DNA of 64,000 bases from Nocardia jejuensis NBRC 103114. GTDB lineage: Bacteria > Actinomycetota > Actinomycetes > Mycobacteriales > Mycobacteriaceae. How positions within the stretch are numbered: the first letter of the stretch is position 1; each line of letters begins with the position of its first letter. Made by a program: the position numbers and the translations under genes. This document shows positions 1 through 34,489 of the stretch, piece by piece. The stretch spans positions 62,001-126,000 of the forward strand of contig NZ_BDBU01000012.1 of NCBI RefSeq assembly GCF_001613145.1, in the 5' to 3' direction. The notes beneath the pieces are model-generated. The model was not told the origin of the DNA and made no database searches. It saw only the letters and a program-made list of their open reading frames with translations.

Positions 1-25814
<25,814 letters not shown>

Positions 25815-25822
25815 GCGGAAGA

Positions 25823-25860
25823 TCGGTCGGCGGCGATCCGCGAGGATCACCGCCGACCGA
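25823..25860. terminator. Strong hairpin after the NRPS gene
   Basis: TCGGTCGGCGG (25823-25833) pairs with CCGCCGACCGA (25850-25860). One mismatch and a GATCC/GGATC inner stem close on a GCGA loop. It begins nine bases after the NRPS stop codon, in the convergent gap with the oxygenase genes. There is no U tract, as is common in high-GC actinobacteria. Confidence 0.7.
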
Positions 25861-25938
25861 CCCCACCGCGACGTCGAGGCAGTCTCCACCGGCGGTCCGA
25901 GGCGCGGGCGCGGAGTGACCGCCTTCGCCCACCAGGGG

Positions 25939-26706
25939 TCACACGGGCGGCATCAGATCGCTCTGGCTGACGGTGTATGTCAATGCGGGATAGACGAAAT
26001 CCGTTTCGTTGTTCTCGCGCCGCCGTAGCTGAAAGAACTCGCGCTGCTGATCCTCATCCGCCAGGGCGAGGCGCTCACCGTGCGGGAGGTACGCGTGTTC
26101 CCCGCGATACCGGACGACGGTCTTCGATGTCCGGAAGGTCACGCCGAGCCAGTGGTTCTCCGCTGCCCCGACTGGTGTGTCCAGCACGATCCTGTGCTTC
26201 AGCCGCCGATTCGCGGCGACCGAGAACGTGACGAAACCGTTGTGCGGCAACGGAATCTCGAACATATCGCCGGAGGCTTTTCGTTCGACGATGAGCTTGC
26301 GGGGCGGGACCGCGGTGGGATGCCGATAGCAGGAGAAGACGGCGATGAACGACTCGTCTTCGAGATCGAGGGCCTGGTCCGAATGGCTGCCCATCTTCGC
26401 GTAGGCGTTCGTATAGGTCTCGATGAGGGCGTTGTCGAAGCCCGCCGAAAGCCCCGCGCGTGCCTGAATCCGCTGTGCCAGGCGATCGTGCACCGGCCCG
26501 AAGCGCTGCGCCGGACTGCCGTATCGGGTGGTGGTGCGAACCAGGGGCACGCCGCCCGCGGCATCGGGTTTGGTGAGCGTGGCGCCTCGCCGGCCCTTTC
26601 CCAGCTCCTCCCACCGGACCGACGCGGAGAGCTCCGCGAAGAGGTCCTGCGTGGAAGGCAGTGTGTACGACAGGATCTCGTCCGAGATCCTAGGTTCGGG
26701 GAGCAC
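25939..26706 (-). CDS. 2-oxoglutarate/Fe(II) oxygenase-like protein, AlkB-like fold
   Basis: 255 aa. The residues expected of a 2-oxoglutarate- and iron(II)-dependent oxygenase are visible: H108-S-D110 (GSHSDQALDL), a distal H171 followed by Arg (RLKHR), and a further Arg at about 192 (GVTFRTSK) that could bind 2-oxoglutarate. The layout resembles AlkB-like dioxygenases, but nothing points to nucleic acid as substrate. GTG is the start, preceded by GGGGGA, and the first 17 bases overlap the end of the upstream gene, which suggests translational coupling. It converges on the NRPS gene. Hydroxylation of the peptide or one of its amino acids is a reasonable inference from position only. Alternatives are a free amino acid hydroxylase or an unrelated oxidation. 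Confidence 0.72.
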   Translation of the reverse strand: MLPEPRISDEILSYTLPSTQDLFAELSASVRWEELGKGRRGATLTKPDAAGGVPLVRTTTRYGSPAQRFGPVHDRLAQRIQARAGLSAGFDNALIETYTNAYAKMGSHSDQALDLEDESFIAVFSCYRHPTAVPPRKLIVERKASGDMFEIPLPHNGFVTFSVAANRRLKHRIVLDTPVGAAENHWLGVTFRTSKTVVRYRGEHAYLPHGERLALADEDQQREFFQLRRRENNETDFVYPALTYTVSQSDLMPPV

Positions 26707-27934
26707 GGTAATCCCCCGCGTTCATGCTGAAGCGAAACCGGTCGCCGTAGTCGATGAAGGACGAGGTCCTGTTCTCCTCGGCGTACAACCTGCGCAGCTC
26801 GTCCATGCCTTCGAGGGTGGGCGGCTCCAGTTCCACCAAGCCTTCGTCCCGAGCGAGAAACGTGCGGCCGTCCCGGTGCACGGCTTCGGTGCTCGAGCAC
26901 CGCACCACGTATCCCAAACGGGTGGGCAGCCGCTCGGCATCCAGCATCGAGGGCCGGATCTCGTGGGTGTAGAGGCGATTGGTGGACAGCGGCATGAAGA
27001 AGACGGAGCCGGGATGGAGGGTCACGCTGAACCGTGAGGGCAGCGTGTCGCTCACCTCGACCGAATCCTTGAGGTGAAAACGGAGGGTGGTCAGCCCGCT
27101 CACGCCCTTGACGCCGTAGTCGAAGCCATCAGCGTCGATGGGCTCCAACCGGTCGAGCCCGTCGTAGAAGGTGCAGAAGGCCATGATTCCGTTGGCGGGC
27201 ATGTCCTTGGTCTTGTCGGCGTGAGCCGAGATCTTGGCCTTGGATTGCTTCCGCTCGGGAGTGGCGAGGGTGTTGTGGTAGATCTGGGCGAGAACATGAT
27301 TGAGCGGCGCCTGGTCCCGAAAGATGGTGGCGGCCTCGCGATTCAGAGCATCGACGATGCCCGTATCGGTCGGTCCGAAGTTCTCGGTCGGTCCCGCGAG
27401 ATTCGTGGAGCAGCGCAGCAGACGGAAATGCAGTCCATCCTCGCGTCGCGTCACCGGCGTCAGGTAGATCCCGCTGCGATGGGCCGCCCCCGGCTTGGTG
27501 GATTCGGTCAGCGACTGGAACACGTGCTCCGTGCGGATCCGCCCGAAGTGGTCGGCGGCGAGGTCGAAGAAGCGGCGGTAGTAGACCCCGACGCCGTGCA
27601 CGCGGACCGGGACCCGTCCCAGATCGACGAGAGTCCACGAAACATCCGGGCGATACCCCTCCGACAGCTCCCGAACGACGAAAACCCGTGCGGCCGAGCG
27701 CAATCGGCGTTCACTGATCGCTGACAGCTCACCACACAGGTAGACGGTCTTGCGCGAAACATCGACCCGGCCACGAGCCAGGTCCTCCGGGCTGATCGTG
27801 GACCCGAAAAACTCCCCGCCCAGGCCCCTGCCCCGCGGGACCGCGGGCGCGAGCAAGACATTGCCCGCATCGTCGATACCCGCTTCGGTGGTGTCCCTCA
27901 TGTAGCCCCCGTCGTTCGCAGATCTCCGCGCCAC
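26690..27934 (-). CDS. 2-oxoglutarate/Fe(II) oxygenase-like protein, partner of the downstream gene
   Basis: 414 aa from GTG at 27934, chosen because GGAGGAGGG lies six bases upstream. ATG codons further upstream (27967, 27991) lack such a site. The C-terminal half carries SAHADKTKDM (H238-x-D240) and a distal H in YTHEIRPS (about 324), followed by TRLGYVVRC with a possible 2-oxoglutarate-binding Arg. This matches a jelly-roll oxygenase metal site, as in the next gene. The N-terminal 200 residues are not recognised. The stop overlaps the start of the 255-aa oxygenase gene by 17 bp, so the two are probably coexpressed and may act together or as a heteromer. The family call rests on motifs only. 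Confidence 0.62.
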   Translation of the reverse strand: MARRSANDGGYMRDTTEAGIDDAGNVLLAPAVPRGRGLGGEFFGSTISPEDLARGRVDVSRKTVYLCGELSAISERRLRSAARVFVVRELSEGYRPDVSWTLVDLGRVPVRVHGVGVYYRRFFDLAADHFGRIRTEHVFQSLTESTKPGAAHRSGIYLTPVTRREDGLHFRLLRCSTNLAGPTENFGPTDTGIVDALNREAATIFRDQAPLNHVLAQIYHNTLATPERKQSKAKISAHADKTKDMPANGIMAFCTFYDGLDRLEPIDADGFDYGVKGVSGLTTLRFHLKDSVEVSDTLPSRFSVTLHPGSVFFMPLSTNRLYTHEIRPSMLDAERLPTRLGYVVRCSSTEAVHRDGRTFLARDEGLVELEPPTLEGMDELRRLYAEENRTSSFIDYGDRFRFSMNAGDYRAPRT

Positions 27935-28030
27935 AGCACCCTCCTCCCACAGGCGTCGATCACGCATGAACGAAGGCTGCGGACTGTCCACCCTACTGTG
28001 GCGACGAAGCCGACAGACCTGCAGCTGGAG

Positions 28031-28092
28031 AAGCCGAAGCGGCTTTCAAATACTCTAACTATTCCGATTTATTCGCTAGTTGGATTGCCAAC
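28031..28092. promoter_or_regulatory. AT-rich divergent control region with two inverted repeats
   Basis: The roughly 290-bp gap between the divergent oxygenase pair and flavoprotein gene is far richer in A+T than its surroundings. It holds AAGCCG-AAG-CGGCTT (28031-28045) and GTTGG-ATTG-CCAAC (28079-28092). These are candidate operators, with the promoters of both transcription units likely in the stretch 28045-28130. No known operator is recognised. Confidence 0.4.
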
Positions 28093-28221
28093 ATATCCGA
28101 AATCTGCAACTATCTGAGACAGTGAGGCCGACGCACCGGCCATCACGACACTCCGAGAAATCGGCGGAGCAGCACGTCCGATCGTCGACCATCCGACGAT
28201 CATCGAGTGAGGAGCCCTTCC

Positions 28222-29859
28222 TTGAGCAAGAACACCGAAACCCCAACGGCCGCAGGGGGTAAGCCTCAGTTCGAGGTCGTGGTGGTCGGTGCGGGCGTCA
28301 GTGGCATCGGAGCGGGCTGCCAACTCCGGCGCGCCGGTATCGACGACTTCGTCATCATCGATCGCAGAGGCGATTTCAGCGGAACGTGGATCGCGAACAC
28401 CTATCCCGGCGTTGCCCTCGACGTGCCCTCGACCTCCTACGAGTTCACCTTCGCGCCGAACAGCTGGTCACGTATGTTCGCGACCGGAGCCGAGGTGCGC
28501 GAATACTGCCAGCGGGTCGCGCGCGAACACGGGCTGTACGAGCGGTCCCGGTTCGGCGTCTCGGTCGAACGTGAAGCGTGGGACGACGAAACCGGCTTCT
28601 GGACATTGCATTTGGACGACGGGTCGACACTGACGGCGCGCTATGTGCTGAACGCCACCGGATACTTCCTCGAGCCGCGGTCGAACTCGGGCATCCCCGA
28701 TGTGGAGAAGTTCGCCGGCAAGGTGATGCTCTCGGCCGGGTGGGACCACGACTACGACTATCGCGGCAAGCGGGTGGCGGTGATCGGCACGGGGGCGAGC
28801 GCGATGCAGATCGTGCCGTCGATCGTTTCCGAGGTGGCCCAGCTGGACATGTACCAGCGCACCGCGACCTGGTGCGGCCCCAAACCGGACTTCGCCTTCG
28901 GCCGCCTGGGACGCGCGCTCATGCGGTCACGGCGCTTCCACGCCGTGGCGTACATGGCCAATTGGTATCTGTACCAGGCGGTGATCGTGGCGGCCGAGCG
29001 TCTCCCGAAACGCGTCACGCTCGCCGTGATCGAGACGTTCGAGAATGCGCTGCGGGCGGCCTATCGGGCGTATCTGCGAGTCCAGGTCAAGGATCCGGAC
29101 GTCCGTGCTGCCCTGATTCCCCGGCATGGGTTGATGGCCAACATGCCGACCTTCGGGCGTGGTTTCCTGCAGTCCTTCAACCGAGACAACGGAAATCTCC
29201 TCACCACACCGATCGAGCGATTCACCGAACGCGGGATCCGAACGACCGACGGTGTGGACCACGCCTACGACATGATCGTCCTGGCTACCGGCTTCGATGT
29301 CGCATCCGAACCGGAATCCTTCCCCGTCGGCGCGGTCAGCGGACGCGAGGGCCTGGATCTGGGTGAGTTCTACCGCGCCAACGGCATGCAGGCCTATGCC
29401 GGTGTCGCCATCCCCGGGTTGCCGAACCGCTGGTCCATCTACGGACCGTACGGCTGGAACGGTGTGACCTTCGTCAGCATGAGCGAGACCGCCGGGCTGC
29501 ACGTCGCGCGAGTCATCACCGAAGCACGCAGGCAAGGCGCGCAGATCGTGGAGGTGACCCGGGCCGCGCACGACGCCTGGCATCAGATGATGATCACCAG
29601 CCCGTTCACTCTGGTCGCGCAGGAGTACGTGGTCGAACGCCAGGTCAAGCGACACAATGTGCGCAGCTACTTCTCCAACGCTCGCGGCGAGGTTCCGATC
29701 GTGCGCCCATCACAGGGATTCCGGAACTCGCTGTGGAACCACAGCGAACGGTTCGATCCGCGGCAGGACTACACCTTTCGGGTCCTGCCCTCGACGCGCG
29801 CGAACGGCAATGGGCATTCGGTCGATTCGGCATCGGCCCGTGTGGCCGTGGCGGACTGA
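28222..29859 (+). CDS. Flavin-containing monooxygenase of the Baeyer-Villiger type
   Basis: 545 aa from TTG at 28222, preferred over GTG 28207 because GAGGAG lies eight bases upstream of it. The FAD-binding motif GAGVSG is at 23-28, the GTWIANTYPG segment at 54-63 and the NADPH motif GTGASA at 189-194. Such enzymes use NADPH and O2 to insert oxygen next to a ketone or to oxygenate N or S atoms. The Baeyer-Villiger signature FxGxxxHxxxW is present as F164-A-G...W174, but the central His is Leu170. It is the first gene of a co-directional series with a short-chain dehydrogenase 44 bp downstream, which could supply or consume a ketone. The substrate is unknown. Confidence 0.88.
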   Translation: MSKNTETPTAAGGKPQFEVVVVGAGVSGIGAGCQLRRAGIDDFVIIDRRGDFSGTWIANTYPGVALDVPSTSYEFTFAPNSWSRMFATGAEVREYCQRVAREHGLYERSRFGVSVEREAWDDETGFWTLHLDDGSTLTARYVLNATGYFLEPRSNSGIPDVEKFAGKVMLSAGWDHDYDYRGKRVAVIGTGASAMQIVPSIVSEVAQLDMYQRTATWCGPKPDFAFGRLGRALMRSRRFHAVAYMANWYLYQAVIVAAERLPKRVTLAVIETFENALRAAYRAYLRVQVKDPDVRAALIPRHGLMANMPTFGRGFLQSFNRDNGNLLTTPIERFTERGIRTTDGVDHAYDMIVLATGFDVASEPESFPVGAVSGREGLDLGEFYRANGMQAYAGVAIPGLPNRWSIYGPYGWNGVTFVSMSETAGLHVARVITEARRQGAQIVEVTRAAHDAWHQMMITSPFTLVAQEYVVERQVKRHNVRSYFSNARGEVPIVRPSQGFRNSLWNHSERFDPRQDYTFRVLPSTRANGNGHSVDSASARVAVAD

Positions 29860-29903
29860 CCTGCAGGACAAGGCAATCGATCGACAAGGGATTGGACTCG
29901 ACG

Positions 29904-30812
29904 ATGAGACTTCCGTTTACCGGACCGGTAGCGAGCAAGCGCGGCCGTGTGGTGTTGGTGACCGGCGCGGGCAGCGGCATCGGCCGCGCGATCGCGCTGC
30001 GGCAGGCCGCGGCGGGCGACACGGTGATCGCCACCGACATCGACCTGCCCGCGGTCAAGGAGACGACCACTCTCACCGAAGGTGACTGCCACGCATACGA
30101 ACTCGATGTACGTGATCCCGCGCGGTGGGAGACGCTCACCGACGAGATCATCGCTCGCTTCGGTGTTCCCGACGTCCTGGTGAACAACGCCGGAATCGCG
30201 GTCGGCGGGGCGTTCATGGATCAGACGCCGCAGGACTGGGACCGAGTCATGTCCATCAATGTCTACGGCGTCATTCACGGCAGCAAGATCGTGGGATCGA
30301 AGATGCTGGCCAGCGGCCGGCCCGGCCATATCGTGGTCATCGTCTCGGGCGCGGCGTGGACCCCCAACCGCGTCGCGGTCTCGTACTCCACCTCGAAGGC
30401 CGCCGCGCTGATGATCACCGAGTCGTTGCGAAGTGAGCTCGGACCCAAGAACATCGGCGTCAGCGCCATCTGCCCCGGCGCCACCCGGACCCAGCTGGCC
30501 ACACACGCGACCCTGGTCACCTCCGACGCGGACACCACCGAATCGGTGCGGGCCGATTTCCAATCGATCCAGGATCGCTTCGGCTTGGCCTCTCCGGATC
30601 TGGTGGCCCGCGCGGTGCAACTCGCGATCCGCTTCGACCTCGCCATCGTGCCGGTCAACTTCGACGCCACCGCGGCGTGGGTGCTGCACCGGATCTCACC
30701 CGGCCTGCTGCGACGAATCTGCGCGATTCCCACGATGTCCCTTGCCGAAGGCACGGCCCGAAAGGCGGTCCGGTATCTGCCGTCGTCCCCGGCCCGCCGT
30801 CACACCCGATAG
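29904..30812 (+). CDS. Short-chain dehydrogenase/reductase
   Basis: 302 aa. Classical SDR with the NAD(P)-binding TGAGSGIG motif at 20-27, NNAG at 94-97, and catalytic Ser148, Tyr161 and Lys165 (SYSTSK). ATG at 29904 is used because the cofactor motif then falls where expected; the longer frame upstream overlaps the flavoprotein gene. It oxidises or reduces an alcohol/ketone. Following a Baeyer-Villiger-type enzyme, the pair suggests an alcohol to ketone to ester degradation step, by inference. The C-terminal 50 residues are longer than in minimal SDRs. Confidence 0.93.
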   Translation: MRLPFTGPVASKRGRVVLVTGAGSGIGRAIALRQAAAGDTVIATDIDLPAVKETTTLTEGDCHAYELDVRDPARWETLTDEIIARFGVPDVLVNNAGIAVGGAFMDQTPQDWDRVMSINVYGVIHGSKIVGSKMLASGRPGHIVVIVSGAAWTPNRVAVSYSTSKAAALMITESLRSELGPKNIGVSAICPGATRTQLATHATLVTSDADTTESVRADFQSIQDRFGLASPDLVARAVQLAIRFDLAIVPVNFDATAAWVLHRISPGLLRRICAIPTMSLAEGTARKAVRYLPSSPARRHTR

Positions 30813-30836
30813 CCACCCGAAGCAAGGAATCCCCCG

Positions 30837-31628
30837 ATGTCTCACACCGCCGTCATCCCGCCTCGCTCGTCGTCCTCGCGGTTCGCCGCTCTGCTGCACC
30901 GATTCGCGGCGTGGCTGGCCAAACCCTCGGGCGCACGCCTGGTCTACGCGTTGATCGCCGTGACGCTGATCATCGGCGGTATCGCCGCTGCCCTGGTCAT
31001 CGCCTACGTCTTTCCTGAAAGCTGGGACCAGCAAGGCACTGTCGAGTTCTATCGCCGATATCAACTCGTGGGCAAGATCGGGATGATCGTCATCGGCACC
31101 GCTGCCATCCCGTTTCTGGCCATGGTCGGCGCGACCGCCTCGTACTTCTGGAGCATCGACACCAGCAAACACCACGTTCTCTCGTGGATCGCCATCGTGA
31201 GCGACATCGCCTTCGTCACAGCGATTTTCATGTACGTCAGCTTCGCGGCCGCGCCCATCGTGCTCTACGGGCACATTTCCGATGAACTGCTCCACGTCTT
31301 GCACGTCCAGGCCTTCGCGGCGGGCGGAATGCTCGGTCCGCTGTGGATTCCCAACATCATCGCCGTCGCCGTCATAGGCCGTCGCGCAGGTGTGTTCCCC
31401 ACGTGGCTGAGCCGACTCGCGGTGCTCGGAGTACTGACTCAATTCCCGGCCATTTTCGGCGTCACGACGCTGTATGGACCCTTCAACGCCGCCAACGGCT
31501 TCATCTCGTTCTACATTCCGGGAATCGGTCCGGTGACCTGGGCGACCTACATGATCGCCTGGTGCACCGTGCAGTGGGCCAAGGAACACACAGCCGACAC
31601 GGGCCGAGACGAGACCGCCGACCTGTAA
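30837..31628 (+). CDS. Integral membrane protein of unknown function
   Basis: 263 aa with about six predicted membrane spans: roughly 38-60, 84-108, 117-140, 155-180, 188-205 and 225-245. The N-terminus is Ser-rich and the C-terminus charged. An AAGGA site lies upstream of ATG 30837. It starts 24 bp after the SDR stop, so cotranscription is likely. I do not recognise the family. A role in uptake or membrane anchoring for the neighbouring oxidative pathway would be a guess. Confidence 0.8.
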   Translation: MSHTAVIPPRSSSSRFAALLHRFAAWLAKPSGARLVYALIAVTLIIGGIAAALVIAYVFPESWDQQGTVEFYRRYQLVGKIGMIVIGTAAIPFLAMVGATASYFWSIDTSKHHVLSWIAIVSDIAFVTAIFMYVSFAAAPIVLYGHISDELLHVLHVQAFAAGGMLGPLWIPNIIAVAVIGRRAGVFPTWLSRLAVLGVLTQFPAIFGVTTLYGPFNAANGFISFYIPGIGPVTWATYMIAWCTVQWAKEHTADTGRDETADL

Positions 31629-31708
31629 CTCCGCTCGTTGTTCAACCGCGCATCAGTTGAATGGCTGGACCGGGCCCCCGCGCCCCGGTCCCGACGACAA
31701 GGATTGCC

Positions 31709-32395
31709 ATGGCCGCCAGCCCATTCCGCGACCCCGACATCGCCGACGGCGAGACATCGCACTATCGGATTCGGCTCACCGACAGTCCCACCGGCACTGC
31801 GATCACCGGCGTGGTCGACCACGACGACGACTGCTACATCTCGCATCTCGAGGTCGGATCGGACGACTCCTTCCGCGCCGAGGTCGAACAGCGCATCCGC
31901 CGCTCGGAAGGCTTCATCGAGGCCGAGAGCTACCGGGCCGCCTCCTACTTCCGAGGCCGCACGGTGTCGCGTGAAGAGGGCTATTTCCTTGACACGCACC
32001 ACATTCAGTTCGGCGGAAAACTCGCCCCGTTCCCGCGCGGTGTCATGCCGCTACTGGGCGGGCTGACCCTCCTGCGCGGGCTCGATTTCCGGCGCGGCGC
32101 GAAATCGAAACACGATCTGTGGCTTGCCTTCTCGATCTCCTGGCCGCTCGAGGTGAAGGTCGAGAAGCGCATGACCATCACGGTGCCCGCAGGCTCGATC
32201 GATGTCTGGCAGGTGAACCTGCGACCCAGCTTCAGCCATATCAACACGCTGCTGGACAAAGTGGTGTCGGGCTTCCTCCCACCGTTCACCTGTCATTTCG
32301 AGGCAGCCGCAACTCACCGCCTGGTGCAATTCACCTTTCCGACCGGCCCACTGCCCTGGCAGCCCCGAGCGGTCATAGAACTCACGACTCGATAG
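31709..32395 (+). CDS. Conserved protein of unknown function
   Basis: 228 aa from ATG 31709, which has AAGGA at a suitable distance; an in-frame ATG at 31661 lacks one. The protein has no signal peptide or clear membrane span. Alternating hydrophobic and polar runs (for example EKRMTITVPAGSIDVWQVNL) suggest a beta-rich fold reminiscent of DUF3108-type proteins, though this is a weak resemblance. It is the last gene of the run beginning with the flavoprotein. Confidence 0.75.
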   Translation: MAASPFRDPDIADGETSHYRIRLTDSPTGTAITGVVDHDDDCYISHLEVGSDDSFRAEVEQRIRRSEGFIEAESYRAASYFRGRTVSREEGYFLDTHHIQFGGKLAPFPRGVMPLLGGLTLLRGLDFRRGAKSKHDLWLAFSISWPLEVKVEKRMTITVPAGSIDVWQVNLRPSFSHINTLLDKVVSGFLPPFTCHFEAAATHRLVQFTFPTGPLPWQPRAVIELTTR

Positions 32396-32547
32396 CAACC
32401 TCGGCCGCATCTCCGCTGGAGCCGAGAGCGCCTCCGCTCCTTGATCTTCGGGCAGACACGGCACTCGTCCGAACAGCGGGCCATGCGGCATGTAGACGCG
32501 TTGTCCCTCCGGCGGTGCCACCTGCCCGAGTTCGCTAGGGTCAGCGA

Positions 32548-33153
32548 ATGGCCGAGATCCATCGCACCACGCTGCAGCCGAGCAAGCTCGAGTTGCTTTC
32601 CGGCTGGCTCCCGAGGCAGCCGTGGTTTCACGGTGCCGGTACCCCGCGGTTGTCCAAGGCCGGAGGATTCCGACTCGATGACCCGGCGGGGGACGTCGGT
32701 CTCGAATTCATGGTTCTGACGGACTCCTCCGGGCCCACCGCGATCACCTACCACGTGCCGATGGCCTACCGTGGCGAACCGCTCGCCGGGAACGACCACG
32801 CCCTGATCGGCATCTCGGAACACGGAGTCCTGGGGCGCCGCTGGTTCTACGACGGGGAGTTCGACCCGGTACTCCGCACGCAGGCCCTTGCTCTGCTGAC
32901 CGGCCGCGCCCTGCCCCAGGCACAGAACGAGAGCGGGACGGTGGACGACACTGTCGAAGTGTCCAGTGCTGATGCTGACTTGCGGATCATGCTGCGCATC
33001 AACAGAACTCCCGCAATGATCACTGCGGGCGATCATGATGTCGCCGGTCGTGTCGCCGCACGATGGCGTGATCCGGCCGGAGCATCACACCGCGGGATAC
33101 TGCTGGAAGCACTCGCACCCACATCTGCGCTGGGGTCCAGCCTCGGGGGCTGA
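32548..33153 (+). CDS. Maltokinase N-terminal cap-like protein
   Basis: 201 aa. It resembles the cap domain found at the N-terminus of maltokinases and some trehalose synthase-maltokinase fusions (HRTTLQPSKLELL near the start, GGFRLDDPAGDVGLEFMV, TYHVPMAYRGEPL, GVLGRRWFYDG). No kinase domain follows, so it is a free-standing cap. The role is unknown; a regulatory or sugar-phosphate-binding role is only a suggestion. A gap of 150 bp separates it from the preceding genes, so it may have its own promoter. Confidence 0.75.
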   Translation: MAEIHRTTLQPSKLELLSGWLPRQPWFHGAGTPRLSKAGGFRLDDPAGDVGLEFMVLTDSSGPTAITYHVPMAYRGEPLAGNDHALIGISEHGVLGRRWFYDGEFDPVLRTQALALLTGRALPQAQNESGTVDDTVEVSSADADLRIMLRINRTPAMITAGDHDVAGRVAARWRDPAGASHRGILLEALAPTSALGSSLGG

Positions 33154-33176
33154 GGATGGCTGTGGACGGTGCGAAG

Positions 33177-33410
33177 TCAGTGCCGGGCGGCCGCGGGACA
33201 GGCCGGGCGCGGGCCTGAGGGAAGCGCCATCATCCTCAGCGCCAGCACCACCGCCGCACCCCACCCGGCACCTCCGGCCAGCGCTGTGGATACCGATCCG
33301 GTCAACGCGAGCAATCCGGCGAAGAAGATCGCACACGTGATCACGGTGAGGGCGGTCGTGGTCAGATCGGTCCTGATGCTCGGGCGGAGGGTGCGCGGAG
33401 TCGGGATCAT
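33177..33410 (-). CDS. Possible small membrane protein
   Basis: 77 aa from ATG 33410. Two hydrophobic helices (about 20-36 and 42-62) are joined by GSVSTALAGG, with a basic N-terminus, as in a two-span membrane protein. No convincing ribosome binding site is visible. It occupies most of the gap between the maltokinase-cap gene and the sigma factor gene. It could be a chance ORF. Confidence 0.4.
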   Translation of the reverse strand: MIPTPRTLRPSIRTDLTTTALTVITCAIFFAGLLALTGSVSTALAGGAGWGAAVVLALRMMALPSGPRPACPAAARH

Positions 33411-33540
33411 GTCGTGTTGGTGCCCGACCCACCCTTTATCAAACCGTGATCACATGACCAGGTCTCGACACTTCCGGCATCTTCCCTGGTAGAGGCCCTG
33501 AAAATCGGATCGATTAGTTATTCGCGCAGGTAGAGCGGGG

Positions 33541-33562
33541 GGTTTCGTCCGAATTGTTTCGA
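33541..33562 (+). promoter_or_regulatory. Conserved leader block of the first sigma factor gene
   Basis: GGTTTCGTCCG followed by ATTGTTTCGA, with two GTTTCG copies 14 bp apart (33542 and 33556). The same block occurs at 41556-41577 at an almost identical distance from the start codon of the paralogous sigma gene. GTTT is the -35 element of SigF/SigB-type promoters, so autoregulation by a SigF-type factor is likely. The -10 element is unclear here. The remainder of the gap 33411-33629 shows nothing else. Confidence 0.55.
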
Positions 33563-33629
33563 CGTAATCATGGAGAGGACGAACCCAGGACATACCCCAT
33601 TTTCGGCCCCACTCACCGAAAGTACCGAT

Positions 33630-34439
33630 ATGTCAACGGATTGCGCAGCACACGTCACTGCCCGCGCGACGGGCCGTGACTCCTACGACGACATCGAACC
33701 CGCGCTCATCGAGCTCGCGGGCACCGATCCCGGCGATCCGGCCCGCACCCGGCTGCGCGAGGACATCATCGCCCGCGCGCTGCCGCTGGGTGAGCACATC
33801 GCCCAGCGCTACAGCGGCCGCGGCCTGGAGCACGAGGATCTGTTGCAGGTCGCCGCACTCGCGGTGGTGCTCGCGGTCGACCGCTTCGATCCGCACCGGG
33901 GCGCGTCGTTCCTGGGCTTCGCGGTGCCCACGATCATGGGCGAGGTCAAACGCCACTTCCGCGACACCGGCTGGGCGGTACGCGTGCCGCGGCGCACCAA
34001 GGAGGTGCACCTGAAGATCGCCGCGGACGCCCCGGCGCTGGCCCAGCGACTCGGGCGCGAACCCACCGCACGCGAGCTCGCCGAGCACCTCGAGGCCGAC
34101 CTGGGCGAAGTGACCCAGGCGCTGATCGCGCGCAACAGCTACCGCGCCGAATCGCTCGACTACACGACTCCCGACACCGACGACACCTACTTCTCGTCGG
34201 TGATTTACACCCTCGGCGCGGACGACCCGGGATATGGCCTGATGGAGGACTCTCTCACCGCCGGTCCGCTACTGGCCTCGTTGAACGAGCGAGACCGCGA
34301 GATCTTGACCATGCGTTTCGGGCAGGACATGACCCAGGGCCAGATCGCCAAGGAGTTGGGCGTGTCGCAGATGCAGATCTCCCGCATCCTCGCCCGCGTG
34401 CTGGGTGAGCTGCGCGAGCAGGCACTCCAACCCGCCTGA
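33630..34439 (+). CDS. RNA polymerase sigma factor, SigF/SigB subfamily (copy 1)
   Basis: 269 aa, an alternative sigma factor of the stress/sporulation type. Region 2 includes YSGRGLEHEDLLQVAALAVV and the core-binding segment FLGFAVPTIMGEVKRHFRD; region 3 follows (VRVPRRTKEVHLKI). The region 4 helix-turn-helix is TQGQIAKELGVSQMQISRIL near the C-terminus. ATG 33630 is chosen because the paralog at 41644 shares the 18 bases ending in its ATG and the block upstream. No anti-sigma or anti-anti-sigma gene is adjacent, so its control partner lies elsewhere. Confidence 0.95.
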   Translation: MSTDCAAHVTARATGRDSYDDIEPALIELAGTDPGDPARTRLREDIIARALPLGEHIAQRYSGRGLEHEDLLQVAALAVVLAVDRFDPHRGASFLGFAVPTIMGEVKRHFRDTGWAVRVPRRTKEVHLKIAADAPALAQRLGREPTARELAEHLEADLGEVTQALIARNSYRAESLDYTTPDTDDTYFSSVIYTLGADDPGYGLMEDSLTAGPLLASLNERDREILTMRFGQDMTQGQIAKELGVSQMQISRILARVLGELREQALQPA

Positions 34440-34447
34440 CCCCCCCC

Positions 34448-34477
34448 GCCCGAATCACACAGAGTGCGCGTTCGGGC
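34448..34477. terminator. Hairpin between convergent genes
   Basis: GCCCGAA (34448-34454) pairs with TTCGGGC (34471-34477) around a 16-base loop. It lies between the stops of the first sigma gene and the convergent reductase gene and could terminate both. The stem is short. Confidence 0.4.
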
Positions 34478-34489
34478 CTCATGCCGCGC

